A stretch of DNA of 64,000 bases from Enchytraeus crypticus (lineage: Eukaryota > Annelida > Clitellata > Enchytraeida > Enchytraeidae), in assembly GCA_905160935.1 (NCBI GenBank), contig CAJHZI010000463.1:2091001-2155000 (forward strand), in the 5' to 3' direction. The notes beneath the pieces are model-generated. The model saw only the letters and a list, made by a program, of their open reading frames with translations, searched no databases and was not told the DNA's origin. A program made the translations under genes and the position numbers. Each line of letters begins with the position of its first letter. Position 1 is the first letter of the stretch. Positions 34,980 through 48,000 of the stretch are shown here, piece by piece.

Positions 34980-35174
34980 AAGTGCCACGGGTCTTAGGTA
35001 GGTTGTAGTGTGTTTAACGTCAAGATTCAGAAGCACAAGGCTTCTCTTCAAGGAGACGACTCGATACACTCGAGCTACTGTCACAAAGACTAATGTAGCA
35101 GTAAGTTACTGTTTAAAAAACGGGTCTTAGGTTTACCCAAAGAATCCTATATATAGCAGTATGGGTTAATATAT
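34980..35174. repeat. 196-bp direct repeat, right copy
   Basis: Same orientation as 33246-33441 and about 96% identical by eye. It starts at the point where the RT homology stops. Confidence 0.9.
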
Positions 35175-38100
35175 GTATGGGTTTTACACTATTATCCCAT
35201 CTGTTGATACTGTGCTAATGCAGGCCTTCTGTGCGAATCGTACAAATTGCGCAAATAAAATACGGTACAGAAATTGAACGAAATAAATATATAAATGAAA
35301 TCCTACTACACAAGGAGTCAGTGATGAATTTGAAAGTAAAATTCTCAAATGCTGAATATAATATGGTTTTCGATTATTTTAATATTATTGCTACTAGGCC
35401 TATTGTTACTATTGCTATTATTGTAAAACTCACAATTGAGATTTGGAAGATGTCTACCTGTACAAGTCTTGTGCATTATGAGGATTTAGTTAGAGAGCCT
35501 CAAACTTGATTAAATTTGAATGCATTTAATAATTATTTACACTCTGAAATTATTTACAGTACAAAAGAGTTTGATAGAAAATACCTTGTCTGAAATTCAA
35601 ATATTTTTCTCATCTAGGTTTCAGTAGACGTGTTCAATTTATAATTCCAGTATATCAAGATGCATGTATCAATTCATGATTCCAAATCTAATAAGAATCG
35701 CAATTCATGGTGCTTTGAGCTGACACGAAAGCCTCGTACGTTGCTTCCAGTCCTTCTTAAGTTATTTGACAACATATTTTAATATCATTCTTTCAAGAAT
35801 TGAAATATGAATATGAGCGTAATAGAAAAATGCAAACTATATCATTTAAGTTAATATAACTTGTATGGCGCAGAACATATTTGCTCGCTAATATTTAGAT
35901 AGGCATTTCAAAGTAACGTTCGCTGCCATTTAAAGCTGCAGTTTTCGTTTCTCTTTTCATTTGCCGAATAAATCAATGATTCTGCACTTTGGTTTCATTG
36001 ACTATAAGTGGCAGCAATTAGCTTAAAATGAGAGGCACTAAAAGAATGCCATGCTTGCCTTTGTTCTTCCAATAATATTAAGATGAGAGAATTGATTGAG
36101 GAATCAATTACAAGGGTCATTGGTTCAGATTTCTTATTGTGCATGTAGTAGTAATACTGTCAAACTTTGGTTTCACTTAATATAGAAATAGAATCATACA
36201 TTTTAATGTTGTACAGATATACATTTACTTACAGTTTATGAGCGTTATTTAGTTTGCAAATTCTAAATATAATCTTACACACTTGTTTTTAGGTGCATTA
36301 CATATAATTTAGATTGAACAATTTAAAGCACTACTATTGATATTGAATGACGAAGGCTCTGTCAGTAACCCTTATTGATAGTTGGAATATTATTATCTAC
36401 TTCAAGCTTTCTTTCTATACCCGAGTTCAATACATTATATTTATTCCATTAGCTGTTCAATACACAGTTTATCATCCTATTATTATTAGGATTAAGTTTT
36501 TTGAAAGTGCTGATGACTTTATTGAAGTTTCAATACCATAGGCCCTACTATGTTCTTTATTTATTCTTTATATTCAACAAATAATTATTACTTTATTATA
36601 CTGAGAAGCTATACTCAAATCTCTGGAGTATATTAATAAGAATAAGAAGAGGAGGGCGTACTTTAGACCGAGTCTCTGATTTCCGACAATTCATATTAAA
36701 CTTGAGCATTAGCAGGCGACAGGCTTTCATTCCATGTGATTTTTTCTATTAACCTGACGTCACGGAATCATTGTTGGATTGAGTGGAGAGAGGAGGGACT
36801 GGTAAGGAACTGAAGAACAATGTGAGGTAGTTCAAAGACGTCTTGTGTAGCTTGAAGGAGCTTTGATTTACCATTATAATGAAATGTACTGAGTGAATGG
36901 ATCAATGAATGAATGAATAGATGGATGAATGAGTGAATAAATAATGAACTTTGTAATGAAGTGTCATGTACGGATTTTGTAATAGGGTAAACTTGATTTT
37001 AACCAATTGTATAGCTTTCATTTTAACAATCTATTACAGCAAGACATGATAGTTTAACGTCCACTTCACATTTATATGATGACATCAAGGAGACCTCTAG
37101 CATAGGCCGTGTTAGATTATCTACCATTCCGTAGTCAGAAAACGCGGAAGGCTAAATAGAATTGATTTATCGTGATTTAGGTCTAGTTTATACACGAGAA
37201 TAAAGCCAGTAATGAAATAAAAATGGAGAATTGAATCTGAACTTATGAACCAGAAGGATAAACTGTAATATCGGCACGCTAATTAAGTAGGAGTCAGAGT
37301 GTCAGAGAATTTCAATATTTTACTTGAAACTTTAATCTAATCTGCCTGTAGTATTGCGCGTGCCTAACAGCCGCTATATGATGCCAGCTGTCAGTCAATA
37401 CCAACAATGCAACGGGTCTTACAATGCATTGTAATTATACTAGGGACTAGTTCATTATAATAAATTAGTATTAAAAATTTATCAATGATGAGGTCTGTGC
37501 TAATACTAGTGTACACTTTCCGCTAAAATGTCGTTACGCTGACGTCAAGCTGACGTCACGGTGATGTCAGGCTGAGATGAATTGGGTTCTAGAGGTGCAG
37601 AGCAATTATTTACTTCTCGGGAATTTATTATTTGACAATGATCAGATAAATGAATTAAATGGTCGGTTTGAGACCCCGTTGTTCTAAAACCGTGTCGCTC
37701 TCGAGTAATGTCATTCCAGTTAGTTCAAGTTTTATTAGGACAATTCCGCCCTGGAAGAAATTGTTTATCTGATAGTAAGTTAAGAAATTTGTCGCAATAT
37801 TTCAATTTTAGCGTTAAAATTCATGAGCGTAAACGCTTATAGCGTTTTCCCAGCAAAGGGGTAGGCCTATACTATATAGAGTTTATAATTTGCATATTGA
37901 AGTATATTTACTGTGCACTATCAAGAATGCTGAATTTATCGCAATGCCTGACTACTGTAATTCTCTTTCCGTATCGGTGGTACAAGTTGAAAGCGGTATT
38001 ATTACTTGTAGTGCAGGAGAGCTGAATATGTTATTAATTAAGCATTATAAAAGTATTTATTATGAGTTGCGAACATATACTTTTCCAAGCCATGGGCAAT

Positions 38101-38557
38101 AGCCCTAAATGTGGATAACTGCTAGACTTTGTGAAGAGATTATTAACTTGTTGATCAACAGATTTCGTTTTAAAGAGTGAGACACCATATTGATTAGGAA
38201 TATACCTTGGACCTGCCATTTGGTTGAACACTAGAGAAAGGGACAGTTTACATTCATTTCTGAAAACACGGGTAAAATAATAGTAAAATTATTACCTATA
38301 TCATTCTCAAGTAAACTCATTTTGACGTAAATAATTCAATATACTCTTAAAATTAATTAACTCTCAAGAACTTGAATGTTTCAAATCGTATGTAAATGGC
38401 ATATTACTCAATGCGCATAATGACATTGTACGAATAGCAGGCATGCAAGAACTCAAGCCTTGCTTTACAAATTGAAAATCTTTCGTTGTAAAAAATACAG
38501 GCATTGCGTCGCTAGTAGATTATTTAAACTTAAAAAAATTAAGATTTTATAAAAAAA
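35175..38557. other. intergenic, no gene seen
   Basis: No exon recognised. Notable contents are a run of CRE-like sites (36755 and 37540-37569), ATGA-rich simple sequence near 36890-36950 and a small family B remnant near 37050-37110. Confidence 0.45.
37540..37569. promoter_or_regulatory. three CRE-like sites at 11-bp spacing
   Basis: TGACGTCA at 37540-37547 and 37551-37558, then TGATGTCA at 37562-37569. TGACGTCA is the palindromic site of CREB/ATF bZIP factors. Another exact site is at 36755-36762. The spacing is seen; regulatory function is inferred only. Confidence 0.35.
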
Positions 38558-38683
38558 AGCTAAACAACGCTAATATTAACGTCAGTTTCCTCACTCAAAA
38601 GCGATGTGAGTGACGGGCGAGTCCAGGATTTGAAACCCGCACATACTGATCCGCGATCGAATATCTTACCGACATCGCCAGTG
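38558..38683 (-). repeat. SINE-A copy
   Basis: Reverse-strand copy: GTCAGTTTCCTCACTC, GTGACGGGCGAG, GATTTGAAACC (B box), CTGATCCGCGATCGA, ATCTTACCGACATCGCCA (A box). Confidence 0.85.
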
Positions 38684-38939
38684 TCGTACGAAGCCAGTGA
38701 AACTTTCCAGCCAGTGAGAGTACCATATATACATACATGTATATCTACATTGGCAGCTCATACATGCATTTTAATATTAACCGCTAGATATTTTATAGAA
38801 TGATCGCTTGAAAGAAACGAATTAGCAAATTATTCTCTCTCGAGTTCTGGATTTCTTCATAGACATCTCGCTGACAAAAGACGAGCTCATGATTGTGTGA
38901 GCCGCAGGTTTCATATCAGAATTTGGAGTTCAGTGGAGA

Positions 38940-39330
38940 TCTAATATATTATATAAATAATTATTCCTATCTAATATATTAAATAAAAAATACAATAATT
39001 CCTATCTAATATATTATATAAATAATTATTCCTATCTAATATATTAAATAAAAAATACAATAATTCCTATCTAATATATTATATAAATAATTATTCCTAT
39101 CTAATATATTAAATAAAAAATACAATAATTCCTATCTAATATATTATATAAATAATTATTCCTATCTAATATATTAAATAAAAAATACAATAATTCCTAT
39201 CTAATATATTATATAAATAATTATTCCTATCTAATATATTAAATAAAAAATACAATAATTCCTATCTAATATATTACATAAAATTACAATAATTCCTTCT
39301 AATATTATATAAAAATACAATAATTCCTAT
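38940..39330. repeat. 65-bp tandem repeat, five perfect units plus partial
   Basis: Unit starts recur at 38940, 39005, 39070, 39135, 39200 and 39265, exactly 65 bp apart. Each unit is made of two related halves (TCTAATATATTATATAAATA and TCTAATATATTAAATAAAAA). The first five units look identical. Confidence 0.95.
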
Positions 39331-39504
39331 ATGCTCTCGGTCAGTTTTTCTATTCGAAATATCTTGTTTAGAATTGACTTGAACAAGTTTTGAACCTGAT
39401 AAACTGAAATTCGATATTTGAAGAGGCAATTTGGAGACTGAATCAATGCATTATTTAGAAATAGAAGCAGAGTACGTATTCTCTCTGAATTTTATCTAAA
39501 TTAA

Positions 39505-39625
39505 AAAAGCTGGTAGAGTTAAGGTTAACGTCAGTTTCCTCATTCGAAAGCGATGTCAGTGACGGGAGAGCCCAAGATTTGAACCCCACACCTACTGATC
39601 CGCGTAAACAAGCATCTTAGTGAAA
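39505..39625 (-). repeat. SINE-A copy, truncated head
   Basis: Reverse-strand copy from AAGCTGGTAGAGTTAAGG through TTTGAACCCC to CTGATCCGCG; the A-box end is lost. Confidence 0.8.
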
Positions 39626-39795
39626 TGATCAACTATGTTGATATCAATCACTTTCAATACCACAAGTCTAAACGTTAGGCAATTCAGTCCATTTTTCGTA
39701 TAACCAGTCCAGTTAATGTCCGAGATTTTAATCTCAGATCAGCGCGGCAGGGAATCGAATGTACATGTAGTCTATGCATGAAATGCAGTCACTAA
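39622..39795 (-). repeat. SINE-D copy
   Basis: On + : GAAATGATCAACTATGTTGA, CACTTTCAATACCACA, CGTTAGGCAATT, ATTTTAATCTCAGATCAGCG, GGGAATCGAAT; the complement of the copies at 11.2 and 55.3 kb. Confidence 0.65.
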
Positions 39796-40151
39796 GTAGT
39801 AAAAATGTAAAAATACTACTACCTCCAGGATTTCTTCCAGGTATAATGAAAATATAACAGTAAGAAAAGTATAGAACCTATATTGCATTCTGGTTGGTTC
39901 TGGGCTTCTAGTTTAACGTTATATTTTGTTTATACTTGTAAAGTTGTTTTGCGTGTTAATTTAACGCAATTTCATTATATCGTCACTGTTACTGTCCTAT
40001 CAGCTATTTGATACTCATACTCTCTTCCATCCTCCGTCCTAAGCTATATAGAAGCGTTGTCCATACCAAGGTTTTCACTATCTGTATCTTTATGACTTTC
40101 TTATATTCTAAGTCAAATGTCTTTCCTAATCCCGAAGACCTCTTTTAGTGT

Positions 40152-40297
40152 AAAAGCTAAAGCTAAAAGCTAAGGTTAACGTCAGTTTCCTCACTCGAAA
40201 GCGATTTCAGTGACGGGCGAGCCCAGGATTTGAACCCCGCACATACTGATTCGCGGTCGAGTATCTTACCGACTTCGCCACTGGCTCCAGCCAATCC
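40152..40297 (-). repeat. SINE-A copy, full length
   Basis: Reverse-strand copy from GCTAAGGTTAACGTCAG to ACTTCGCCACTGGCTCCAGC; exact A box on the complement. It is inserted in the LINE pseudogene. Confidence 0.9.
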
Positions 40298-40508
40298 TAC
40301 TACAATCCTACTGCATAATTTGATCTCACATTTCATCATCTTTTGTTGCGTAGTCAAAATATTTGAAACTCTTTACTAGTTCTTCCAATTTCTTACTATT
40401 TATTTGATATTCACTTTTCCTTTTTTGTGAGGCACTTTCTTATCTTTGCTTTGCCTTTTTGATGTTGATCTTCATTCCAATCTTCAATTCTGCTTCGTTC
40501 AGCCGATC

Positions 40509-40510
<2 letters not shown>

Positions 40511-40589
<79 letters not shown>

Positions 40590-40663
40590 ATTATATACAT
40601 ATATATGTATGTATGTAGTATATATGTATATATATAATATATATATATATTATCTATATATAT

Positions 40664-40701
<38 letters not shown>

Positions 40702-40722
40702 ATATATATATATATATATATA
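40511..40722. repeat. (TA)n expansion
   Basis: About 210 bp of TA with short interruptions (TAATTATATACATATATATG). It splits a reverse-transcriptase pseudogene. Confidence 0.95.
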
Positions 40723-40978
40723 GTCCATTCTCCTCGTTTCCTGCAACCATTCCTTGGTAATCTGCAAATCTCACATTTTGCAAATATTTACCTACTACTT
40801 TTATTTCTTCATCGATGTCTTTCTTGGCCTCCTCCATCATTTCTTCTGGGTAAAAGTTAAACTAGATCGCCCATATAATACAAATCTTATCTATTTCATC
40901 TTCTTCTGAGTATAATAGCTGGATCTTGTTCAGAGCTATTTAGATCAAATACATGTTAAGAATCAATCGCCTAAACCT

Positions 40979-41140
40979 CCTTTTCTTTAATTCCCTTTAC
41001 TTTGGACTGATTTTCTGGATTTTTGAAATTTGCACCGTTTTTGGACCTTCTTTTTGACCTTGATTTTGTCTCTATAGTGCTCGATGTTGTCGTTGATGAC
41101 TGTAGCACTCTAATTTTTGCTATTATTAGTAGTAGTAGTA
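40979..41140 (+). mobile_element. LINE 3' end fragment (25.5 kb family)
   Basis: TTACTTTGGACTGATTTTCT, CACCGTTTTTGGACCTTCTT, TCTATAGTGCTCGATGTTGT and TAGCACTCTAATTTTTGC: the 3' tail of the L2/CR1-like family. Confidence 0.8.
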
Positions 41141-41559
41141 GTATTAATCTTCTATCCCTCCATATACATACAGTTCTAAATATACCACCCATGTATAGGA
41201 CAGTATTTACTATATAGGTCGCCTCATCGGAAGTGGTATTCTTCTATTCAAATTATCTTATCCGTTTCACATTACTTTCAAAACAATAGGAGGGGGAATA
41301 CAGTGCGGTTAAAATCCAATATACTAAATCCCGCCCTCTGTCAAATGACTAAGAATTATGCGGCGTCGATTTGTTCTCATTTGCTAGTGGCGTTGTATAT
41401 AATTACAAATCAGAGATTTTGATGAATTGGTCTCAGTAGAGCCTGACTCTAATAAGCTTCTGTTCCAGAGAAGAATTGAAAGAGTTTTCTCATTGACAAA
41501 AGAGCTGGAGTTACATGAACTTAAATTAAAGAAAGCAGCGCCAAATACTCTCTGTTTTC

Positions 41560-41745
41560 TGTACTTTTGATCATCGGACCGGCACCGTTTAGGATCTTTT
41601 TCTTTCGCTTTAGCAAATGTTTTTTCATATCGTTTGGGGTGAATCGATTTATGGTGACATGTGATGGGAGACGTCTCTGACATCATCCTTGTAGGAAACT
41701 GACGCTAAACCTTTATGATTATCATTATTTTTACTTATTTTTACT
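41560..41745 (+). repeat. family B repeat, longer version
   Basis: Shares ACCGTTTAGGAT, TTTTTCTTTC, CGTTTGGGGTGAATC and GACATGTGATGGG with 59845-60045, then GACATCATCCTTGTA...CTAAACCTTTAT. Confidence 0.7.
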
Positions 41746-43983
41746 TCACTTCTTCTATGAAACTTAAGTGTAATGTTATTTTATTATAAGCATTAAATGT
41801 CAATAAACTTAAAACATCGTTTTCAAAATGCTTAATTGTAAATTATTTTAAATTAAACTGGATTTGACTGTGAATTAACTTCAATGGTTGGGTGTGCGAG
41901 ATATTTAAATTATGAATTTAAAGATAAATCTTAATTGAAAAGAGAGGCTGCTTAGAATTTTGAAATAATTAATCGATGCAGTTAACCATAATGCCCAATA
42001 GAATATGAGTAAATATAGGATATCCAAGGGGGTTACTTATTTCATTTTAAGTTATTTTGCTTTCGAGCATTGTTTATGAGAAGGTATTTTATGGCTGAAC
42101 TCAAATAATGTACCTTCAGTAGCACACAGTGATGAGCAATATACTGCCACTTTTATACAGTTGAAGCTGAGTTTAACATTACTTTCCTCTCTGTAAAGGC
42201 ATGCATTGAAATTGAACCCTGTACCATCTGAACAACAACAGTGGAAACTTCAGGCGATCATTTCATTAACTCGGACCATTTCATTAAAGTTTTGTAGATT
42301 AGGGAAGAGTAGCTTGCTAAATGCTGCACTGGACGATAGTCACTGGTAAAATAATGGATATAATTGTCAAACAAGTGGTTAAAAACTCTGTGTAATTAGG
42401 CCTACTTCCAGTAATTTTCTCATAAAGAGAAACATTATTTGAATGTACATATATGTTCTTCTCTATGAATGCGACTAAACGATTTCTCAACAATGCAGAA
42501 TTTCTCCTTCAAATAATTTGTTCTCGAGCTAGATCATCGCAACTTTACTAAATCATTCATTTCATAGGAAATCCTACAATGGCTACCAAACATGTAAGTG
42601 ACAAATAGGCCTATGGTATGCAGTGGAGAAATTTAAAAATTTGTGTCTAAATCATTATCAGTGGGTGACTTCTGTCTTTGCGGCTTGTTAAAATTAATTT
42701 CAAGTAGATATCTTAAAATTAAAACCCTTATGCCGTGCTTCTTCGTAAAAACTTTTGAGAATCTATCATATAAAATGGGCCATAACACTTCGTGTTATAG
42801 GTATGAAACCCTTCTCTGCCAGCAAGTGACCTCGGACTCCTGTGTATCTTGTGATAAATGCTACCCTGCTATCAGTGGCTACTCGAGCGATGTAAGTCCA
42901 GAAAAATTCCGTTAATTTTAGAAAGTAGAGCAAAGCACCTACTGCTTACATCGAAACTAAATTAATGCGGGCAGTCTGCTATGCCTAAAACAATTTAATT
43001 GACATTTTGATGGTCATTTTTTATTGCATTACTTCGGTAGTTTTGATAGCCTATTTTGGAGGAAATACAACAACTACTACAAGGGAACAATGGCTCCCTC
43101 GCCCTTTCTTCAATACATTTTTCTCTGCCTCCCGTACAATTGCGGGGTCTGTAACTCTGCATCTGTCACCGGCGTCGTCTCTAGCCGGGTCGTTAATTGC
43201 GTTACACTGATTGGATGTCGTATCTCACTGGACTCCAGGTCCCGGCGCCACTGCTCTAGTCTTCTCTTCAGTGGTCAACCTGCTCTAAATTATTAAAGAA
43301 AAATGAAACAGAAATTTTGCTGCAATTTAGTGAAAAATACATTTTAAACTTACATGAATATATGCTAGTAATATTTTATGGCACACTAAGAAGAAAAGTA
43401 ATCATTTATATTGTTTACATCATTTTGATCCAGCTGATCGTAATTTGAGTCCTGCGGAATGAAGGTTTAGCACGGCCTCCCCTGAAGCTTCTAGAATTCT
43501 TCACTATCTATATCTTATTCCGTCCTTTAACCATACCTTCCCGGGCTCTGCCAATAATGTGATCTGACATCAAAGTCCGTGTGTCATTAACGCTCTGCTC
43601 TAAAAGCCATTAATTCTCATTCTTGTCGACTGTTAACGACCTCTCACGACAGTCCGGAGGTATCACAAAAAGTGATTAATCCCCTGAACGATTTTATAGC
43701 AAATATTCAAATTCCTGTCTGCTAAATTTATCTTGGCCTACTTAACTACCTATTAATAGTGAATAGTTATAAATTCTTAGAAAATAACTTTTTTGATTGG
43801 AGTTGATCAACTTGACTTATCAACTTGATCAACTTGACTTGACTTGACTTATCAACTTGATCAACTTGACTTGACTTGAAATAGACTTCTTCAACTGGAC
43901 TTGATTTATTTTCAGGTATGGAATTGTACAAACTCTAAAGATCGACAGCAGGTTCAGTTCAATTGAGTGCTGCATGAATAATC
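41746..43983. other. intergenic upstream of receptor B
   Basis: No exon, TATA box or initiator could be called with confidence. Contains an imperfect tandem repeat of CTTGACTTATCAACTTGATC at 43796-43882, 100 bp before the first exon. Confidence 0.4.
43796..43882. repeat. short tandem repeat of CTTGACTT / CAACTTGAT
   Basis: Two copies of a 37-bp block built from 5- and 10-bp sub-units, ending TTGACTTGAAATAG. Confidence 0.75.
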
Positions 43984-44041
43984 ATGGATCTATGGGATTT
44001 AACACCACTAATATCCTTGTGGCTATTCTGCAGTGAAACAG
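43984..44041 (+). CDS. receptor B exon 1: signal peptide
   Basis: ATG 43984 opens 19 codons with a hydrophobic core ([11 protein letters not shown]) and ends at donor ACAG|GTAACA, phase 1. The phase fits the lectin exon, giving a Gly junction just before SKEYCFPG. The start is chosen because it is the only Met giving a signal peptide in phase; a minus-strand frame overlapping it is a (TA)n artefact. Confidence 0.75.
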
Positions 44042-44076
44042 GTAACAACAAATGAAAGCCCATATACATGTATACA

Positions 44077-44141
<65 letters not shown>

Positions 44142-45018
44142 CACAATATACAATGTATATTAGTAAAATTATATATATAAACTAGGGTAAACAGGGAAGT
44201 TTTCTCAGGGAATGACGTCCCTGCCCAGTAAACTTTAAGCTAAGCTGAGGAAGGCATTGGGGGCCCACCTCGTCATATGCATAATCCCCAAGAAAATGGT
44301 ATATAATAACAAGAATGAATAGCCAATTACTAGAGGATTTAAAGTTTCACCCATATGTAGACATGAAGAGAAAAACGGAAGACAGAGAAGAGCGGAGATG
44401 TCATACACCATAGACCTGTCCTCATCATGAGCTCTTAAATTTCCACGAAGTTGGTCTATGAACCTAAATCACTATTAACATTGAGCAGATGATAAACACT
44501 TGTGTACGTAATTGACTTATTTTCTTCTATAAAAAATCAACTAAAATAGCCGAATAACTTAATTACATGATTTTACCATGCTTCTTAAGGTTCATGCTCA
44601 TATTTGTATCTTAAAATGTATGTTCTACATGCTTAGTTTTCCTACGTATTCTATATATTTAAATTATATTTTAAACAAAACAGCGTCAAACGCCATTCAA
44701 GTTTACAGATTCCGATATATATATCGAATTAATAGCTACGGCGATATATCCTTTGCTGTCTCAATATAGCTAAAATAAAAATTTTATGTACAATTATATG
44801 TACAAATTTTATATGTACAAAAATTATATGTACAAGAAGTAGTTACTATAAGTATATGTACAAGCAGTAGTTATTATACTTTGGACTTTTTATTTTTACT
44901 TTGGACTGATTATCTGGATTTTGGAATTTGCACCGTTTTTGGACCTTCTTTTTGCTCGCGCTTGATTGTGTCTCAACAGTGCTCGATGTTATCATTGATG
45001 ACTGTAGCACTCTAATTA

Positions 45019-45056
<38 letters not shown>

Positions 45057-48000
45057 GTTTTATTATTATTATTATTATTATTATAAGTATATATATATCA
45101 GACGTAGTTATTTTAAGTCTATGTACAAGAAGTAGATATTATAACTATATACAATTCCGGATCTTTCTGTGTCGCAGGATCGAAGGAATATTGTTTTCCA
45201 GGCAGCTTCAACACTTCCTGTGACGATGACTCGGTGATAGTGATGACGTCAGCACGATATGGACGGATGACGGCGGGAAAATGTCTGACGTCAGACTATC
45301 ACGTGGGTTGCTGGGCGGATGTGCTGCATCACGTTGACCGGAAGTGCTCAGGCAGAAATCAGTGTCACGTGACGATTCCAGACACCGTACTTCATCAGCT
45401 CCAGCCTTGTCCCAAAGATCTGCTCGCCTATCTAGAAGCCGAATTCACCTGCCAGAGAGGTTAGGAACTGAAGGAAGGACCTGGACGAGTTGTACTATGT
45501 TTTTATTTGATCTAGTCAACAATCATTTACAAAACCGTTTCCTTGTCTATAACGGTGCTATTAGGAACGTCTCGGGTTCAGTTAGGACATTCTTCACATT
45601 TTAATATTCATTTAAGACGTGAGCGCTGCTGTAGTGTAGATTGTTTCGGTAAAACAATCCAATTTTGTTCTTTAATTCAATTACAATTTTCAATTAAAAG
45701 TTTCAATTTTTATTGCAAAAAATTGTAACATTTGCCACTTACATGAAAGCCAGCTATTTAAGTCAAATAATTGCTTAAGTCCAGAGGCGATGTCGGTAAG
45801 AAACTCGACCGCGGATCAGTATGAGATCGCCCGTCACTGACATCGCTTTCGAGTGAGGAAACTGACGTTAACATTAGCTATAGCTATATTTTATCTGCTC
45901 ACTAAAGTAAAAAGCTTGACCTTAGGTCAAGCTTTTCAATGTCTACTTTTTAAGAATTATTTCCTAATGCTGCAAGCATTTAAATGTAGGCATACTGTTG
46001 ATTTTCTGATCTTAGTAGGCCTATCTAATACATTTTTTGGAAATTCGCAGTCAGCATATACTCTGCAATGTAAGCATGATACTATTTGTACCTGTTCGAT
46101 GCACTTGACAGTACGAGACAGCACTCATGCGAACCCCGTCTGTCGGAACAACGGAGATTTGATCCGTGCACCCAGCGTTCCTGGTTTTCTCGCAAGCATT
46201 CTAACAGATCTGCACGGATTGGGATCATCGAAATGTCCATGGGAAGTCACTGTAGCATCCGGTCAACGCATCAATATTACACTTTTAGATTTCGGAGTCT
46301 CCCACAGATATGATGACGTCAGCAGTTTTTGTCATGTGTACGCAAAGATTAGCGAGAGCGGACGCTCCCCGTCAGAAACAGCTGTGTGTGGAGGAAGAGA
46401 ACGGGAGAGAAGTGTGTATGTGTCCGAATTAAATAGACTGAAAATCTCCATCACGAGGTCAAAGGTCATGGAAGATCCTATCCATTTTCTATTGAAGTAC
46501 GAAGGTATGTTGTAAAGAAGAACTTATGTGATATACAAGTTTGCCATCTTCGAGTAGCTCAATATACATTTAAGCCTATTAATTAAGTTTAATTTAAGGC
46601 CAATTGAATTTTTTTTTTGAAATCGAAAAAATTGATTTTTTTCATTTAACACGCAACGTAAAACGCCAATTAAAATTAATTCCTTTTTGAAAATGTGCTG
46701 GCCCTGAAAAAAGGCCGTTAGATGATCCGCGGATCAGTATGTTATAGAATTAGTATTTATAGTAGGCTATTATGATTTTTTAATTTTTGATGTGAAATAT
46801 TTGAATTTGTAAAGATAATGAGCATGAGTTCATGGTAACACCAATTGTCTTTTCTATTTGTAATTTTTTATAAATTTAAACCATTCTTAATCACTAACTT
46901 TTGTGATATCCATTTCACCTCTATACTTATTTCGAGGCACAATTTTTCCCAATTATCCTTCTCTATTGTTACGGTGAAAGATATTAAGGAAGATTAAATC
47001 TACATGTTTGTCATTTTTCTTGCTACTCTCTATGCAATAAAAAGCTGGTAAAGCTAATGTTAACGTCAGTTTCCGCACTTGAAAGCATTGTATTGTCTCT
47101 ATGCAATATTCATGTAACTACTGCACAGCACTCGGATGTACCGACCCTCTAGTCCCCAGCTCTGCTTGGCTGAGGAGAAATGGCGAGAAAGCGGCTATCT
47201 CCTGCAACTATACGTCTCAGGTCTGGCACATCGTCTGTCAGGGCAACCGATGGTTTGGTCAGGTTGATAACTGCACATCAGGTGCGTCAGGGTTCTGCCT
47301 CTAAATTATGATTATATAATGCAATTATTGAATTTATATCATGCAATTATTTTATATCTTGTTGAGAAATTCAACTTCCAGAGAAAAGCTTAAACGTTAA
47401 CATCTCGCTAAATGTCTCTCTTTCCCTCTGTCTCTCTCTCTCTCTTTATCTCTCTTTATCTCACTCTCCCTCTCTCTATTGTTCTGCTAGATAGCAAGTA
47501 CCATGTGCATAATCATACACTAAGTATATCTTCACGCCCCAAAACGAGTACTACATGGATCAAACAAGCCTTGATATAACGCTATGTCATAGGTAAATTC
47601 TTTACATTTCGCCTAGAAATTCCACTCCTCTGTAGATGAGGAATTTTTTCATTTTCCATATACTTATCACAATTACGCAATTAGGCTGGAGCCAGTGGCG
47701 AAGTCGGTAAGAGACTCCGCGGATCAGTATGTGCGGGGTTCAAATCCTGGGCTCGCCCGTCACTGGCATCGCTTTCGAGTGAGGAAACTGACGTTAATCT
47801 TAGATTTACCAGCTTTATATTGTTTTTTATTTTTCAGACTATGCTCAGTTACCTAGATTTGGTACATTAGCTGTTACATCTCGGTCGGGTCAGTTCCGAT
47901 ATGGTTTGTTAATATAGATTTAATATTTTCGTATTATCAGGTAGCATATAAAGCTCGAAGATGAAAAGTTCCTGTAAAATTTTATTTTATTTTACTTTTT

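Larger units (their letters stand above)
40010..40990 (-). pseudogene. endonuclease-RT class LINE fragment, interrupted
   Basis: In mixed minus frames from high to low coordinates: YPEEMMEEAKKDID, VRFADYQGMVAG (RT catalytic box with the second Asp changed to Tyr), then after a 210-bp (TA)n expansion LNEAELKIGMKI and KKLEELVKSFKY. A SINE-A copy (40152-40297) is then followed by IQIVKTLVW. The order matches a common animal LINE polyprotein (FADDQ ... INVKKTK ... KFKYLG ... KTLVWTTLLYG). Many stops, no function. Confidence 0.7.

Noticed and set aside
33246-35174. LTR retrotransposon
   Set aside because: The RT between the repeats is of non-LTR type (GVRQGGILSP, FLYADD), and no gag, protease, integrase or primer-binding site is visible.
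41384-41686. 100-codon minus frame near 41.5 kb
   Set aside because: Part of it overlaps a family B repeat and nothing in it resembles a known protein.
45853-46111. Upstream extension of the CUB exon of receptor B
   Set aside because: The open frame crosses SINE-A sequence; the acceptor at 46110-46111 with phase 1 matches the paralogue.
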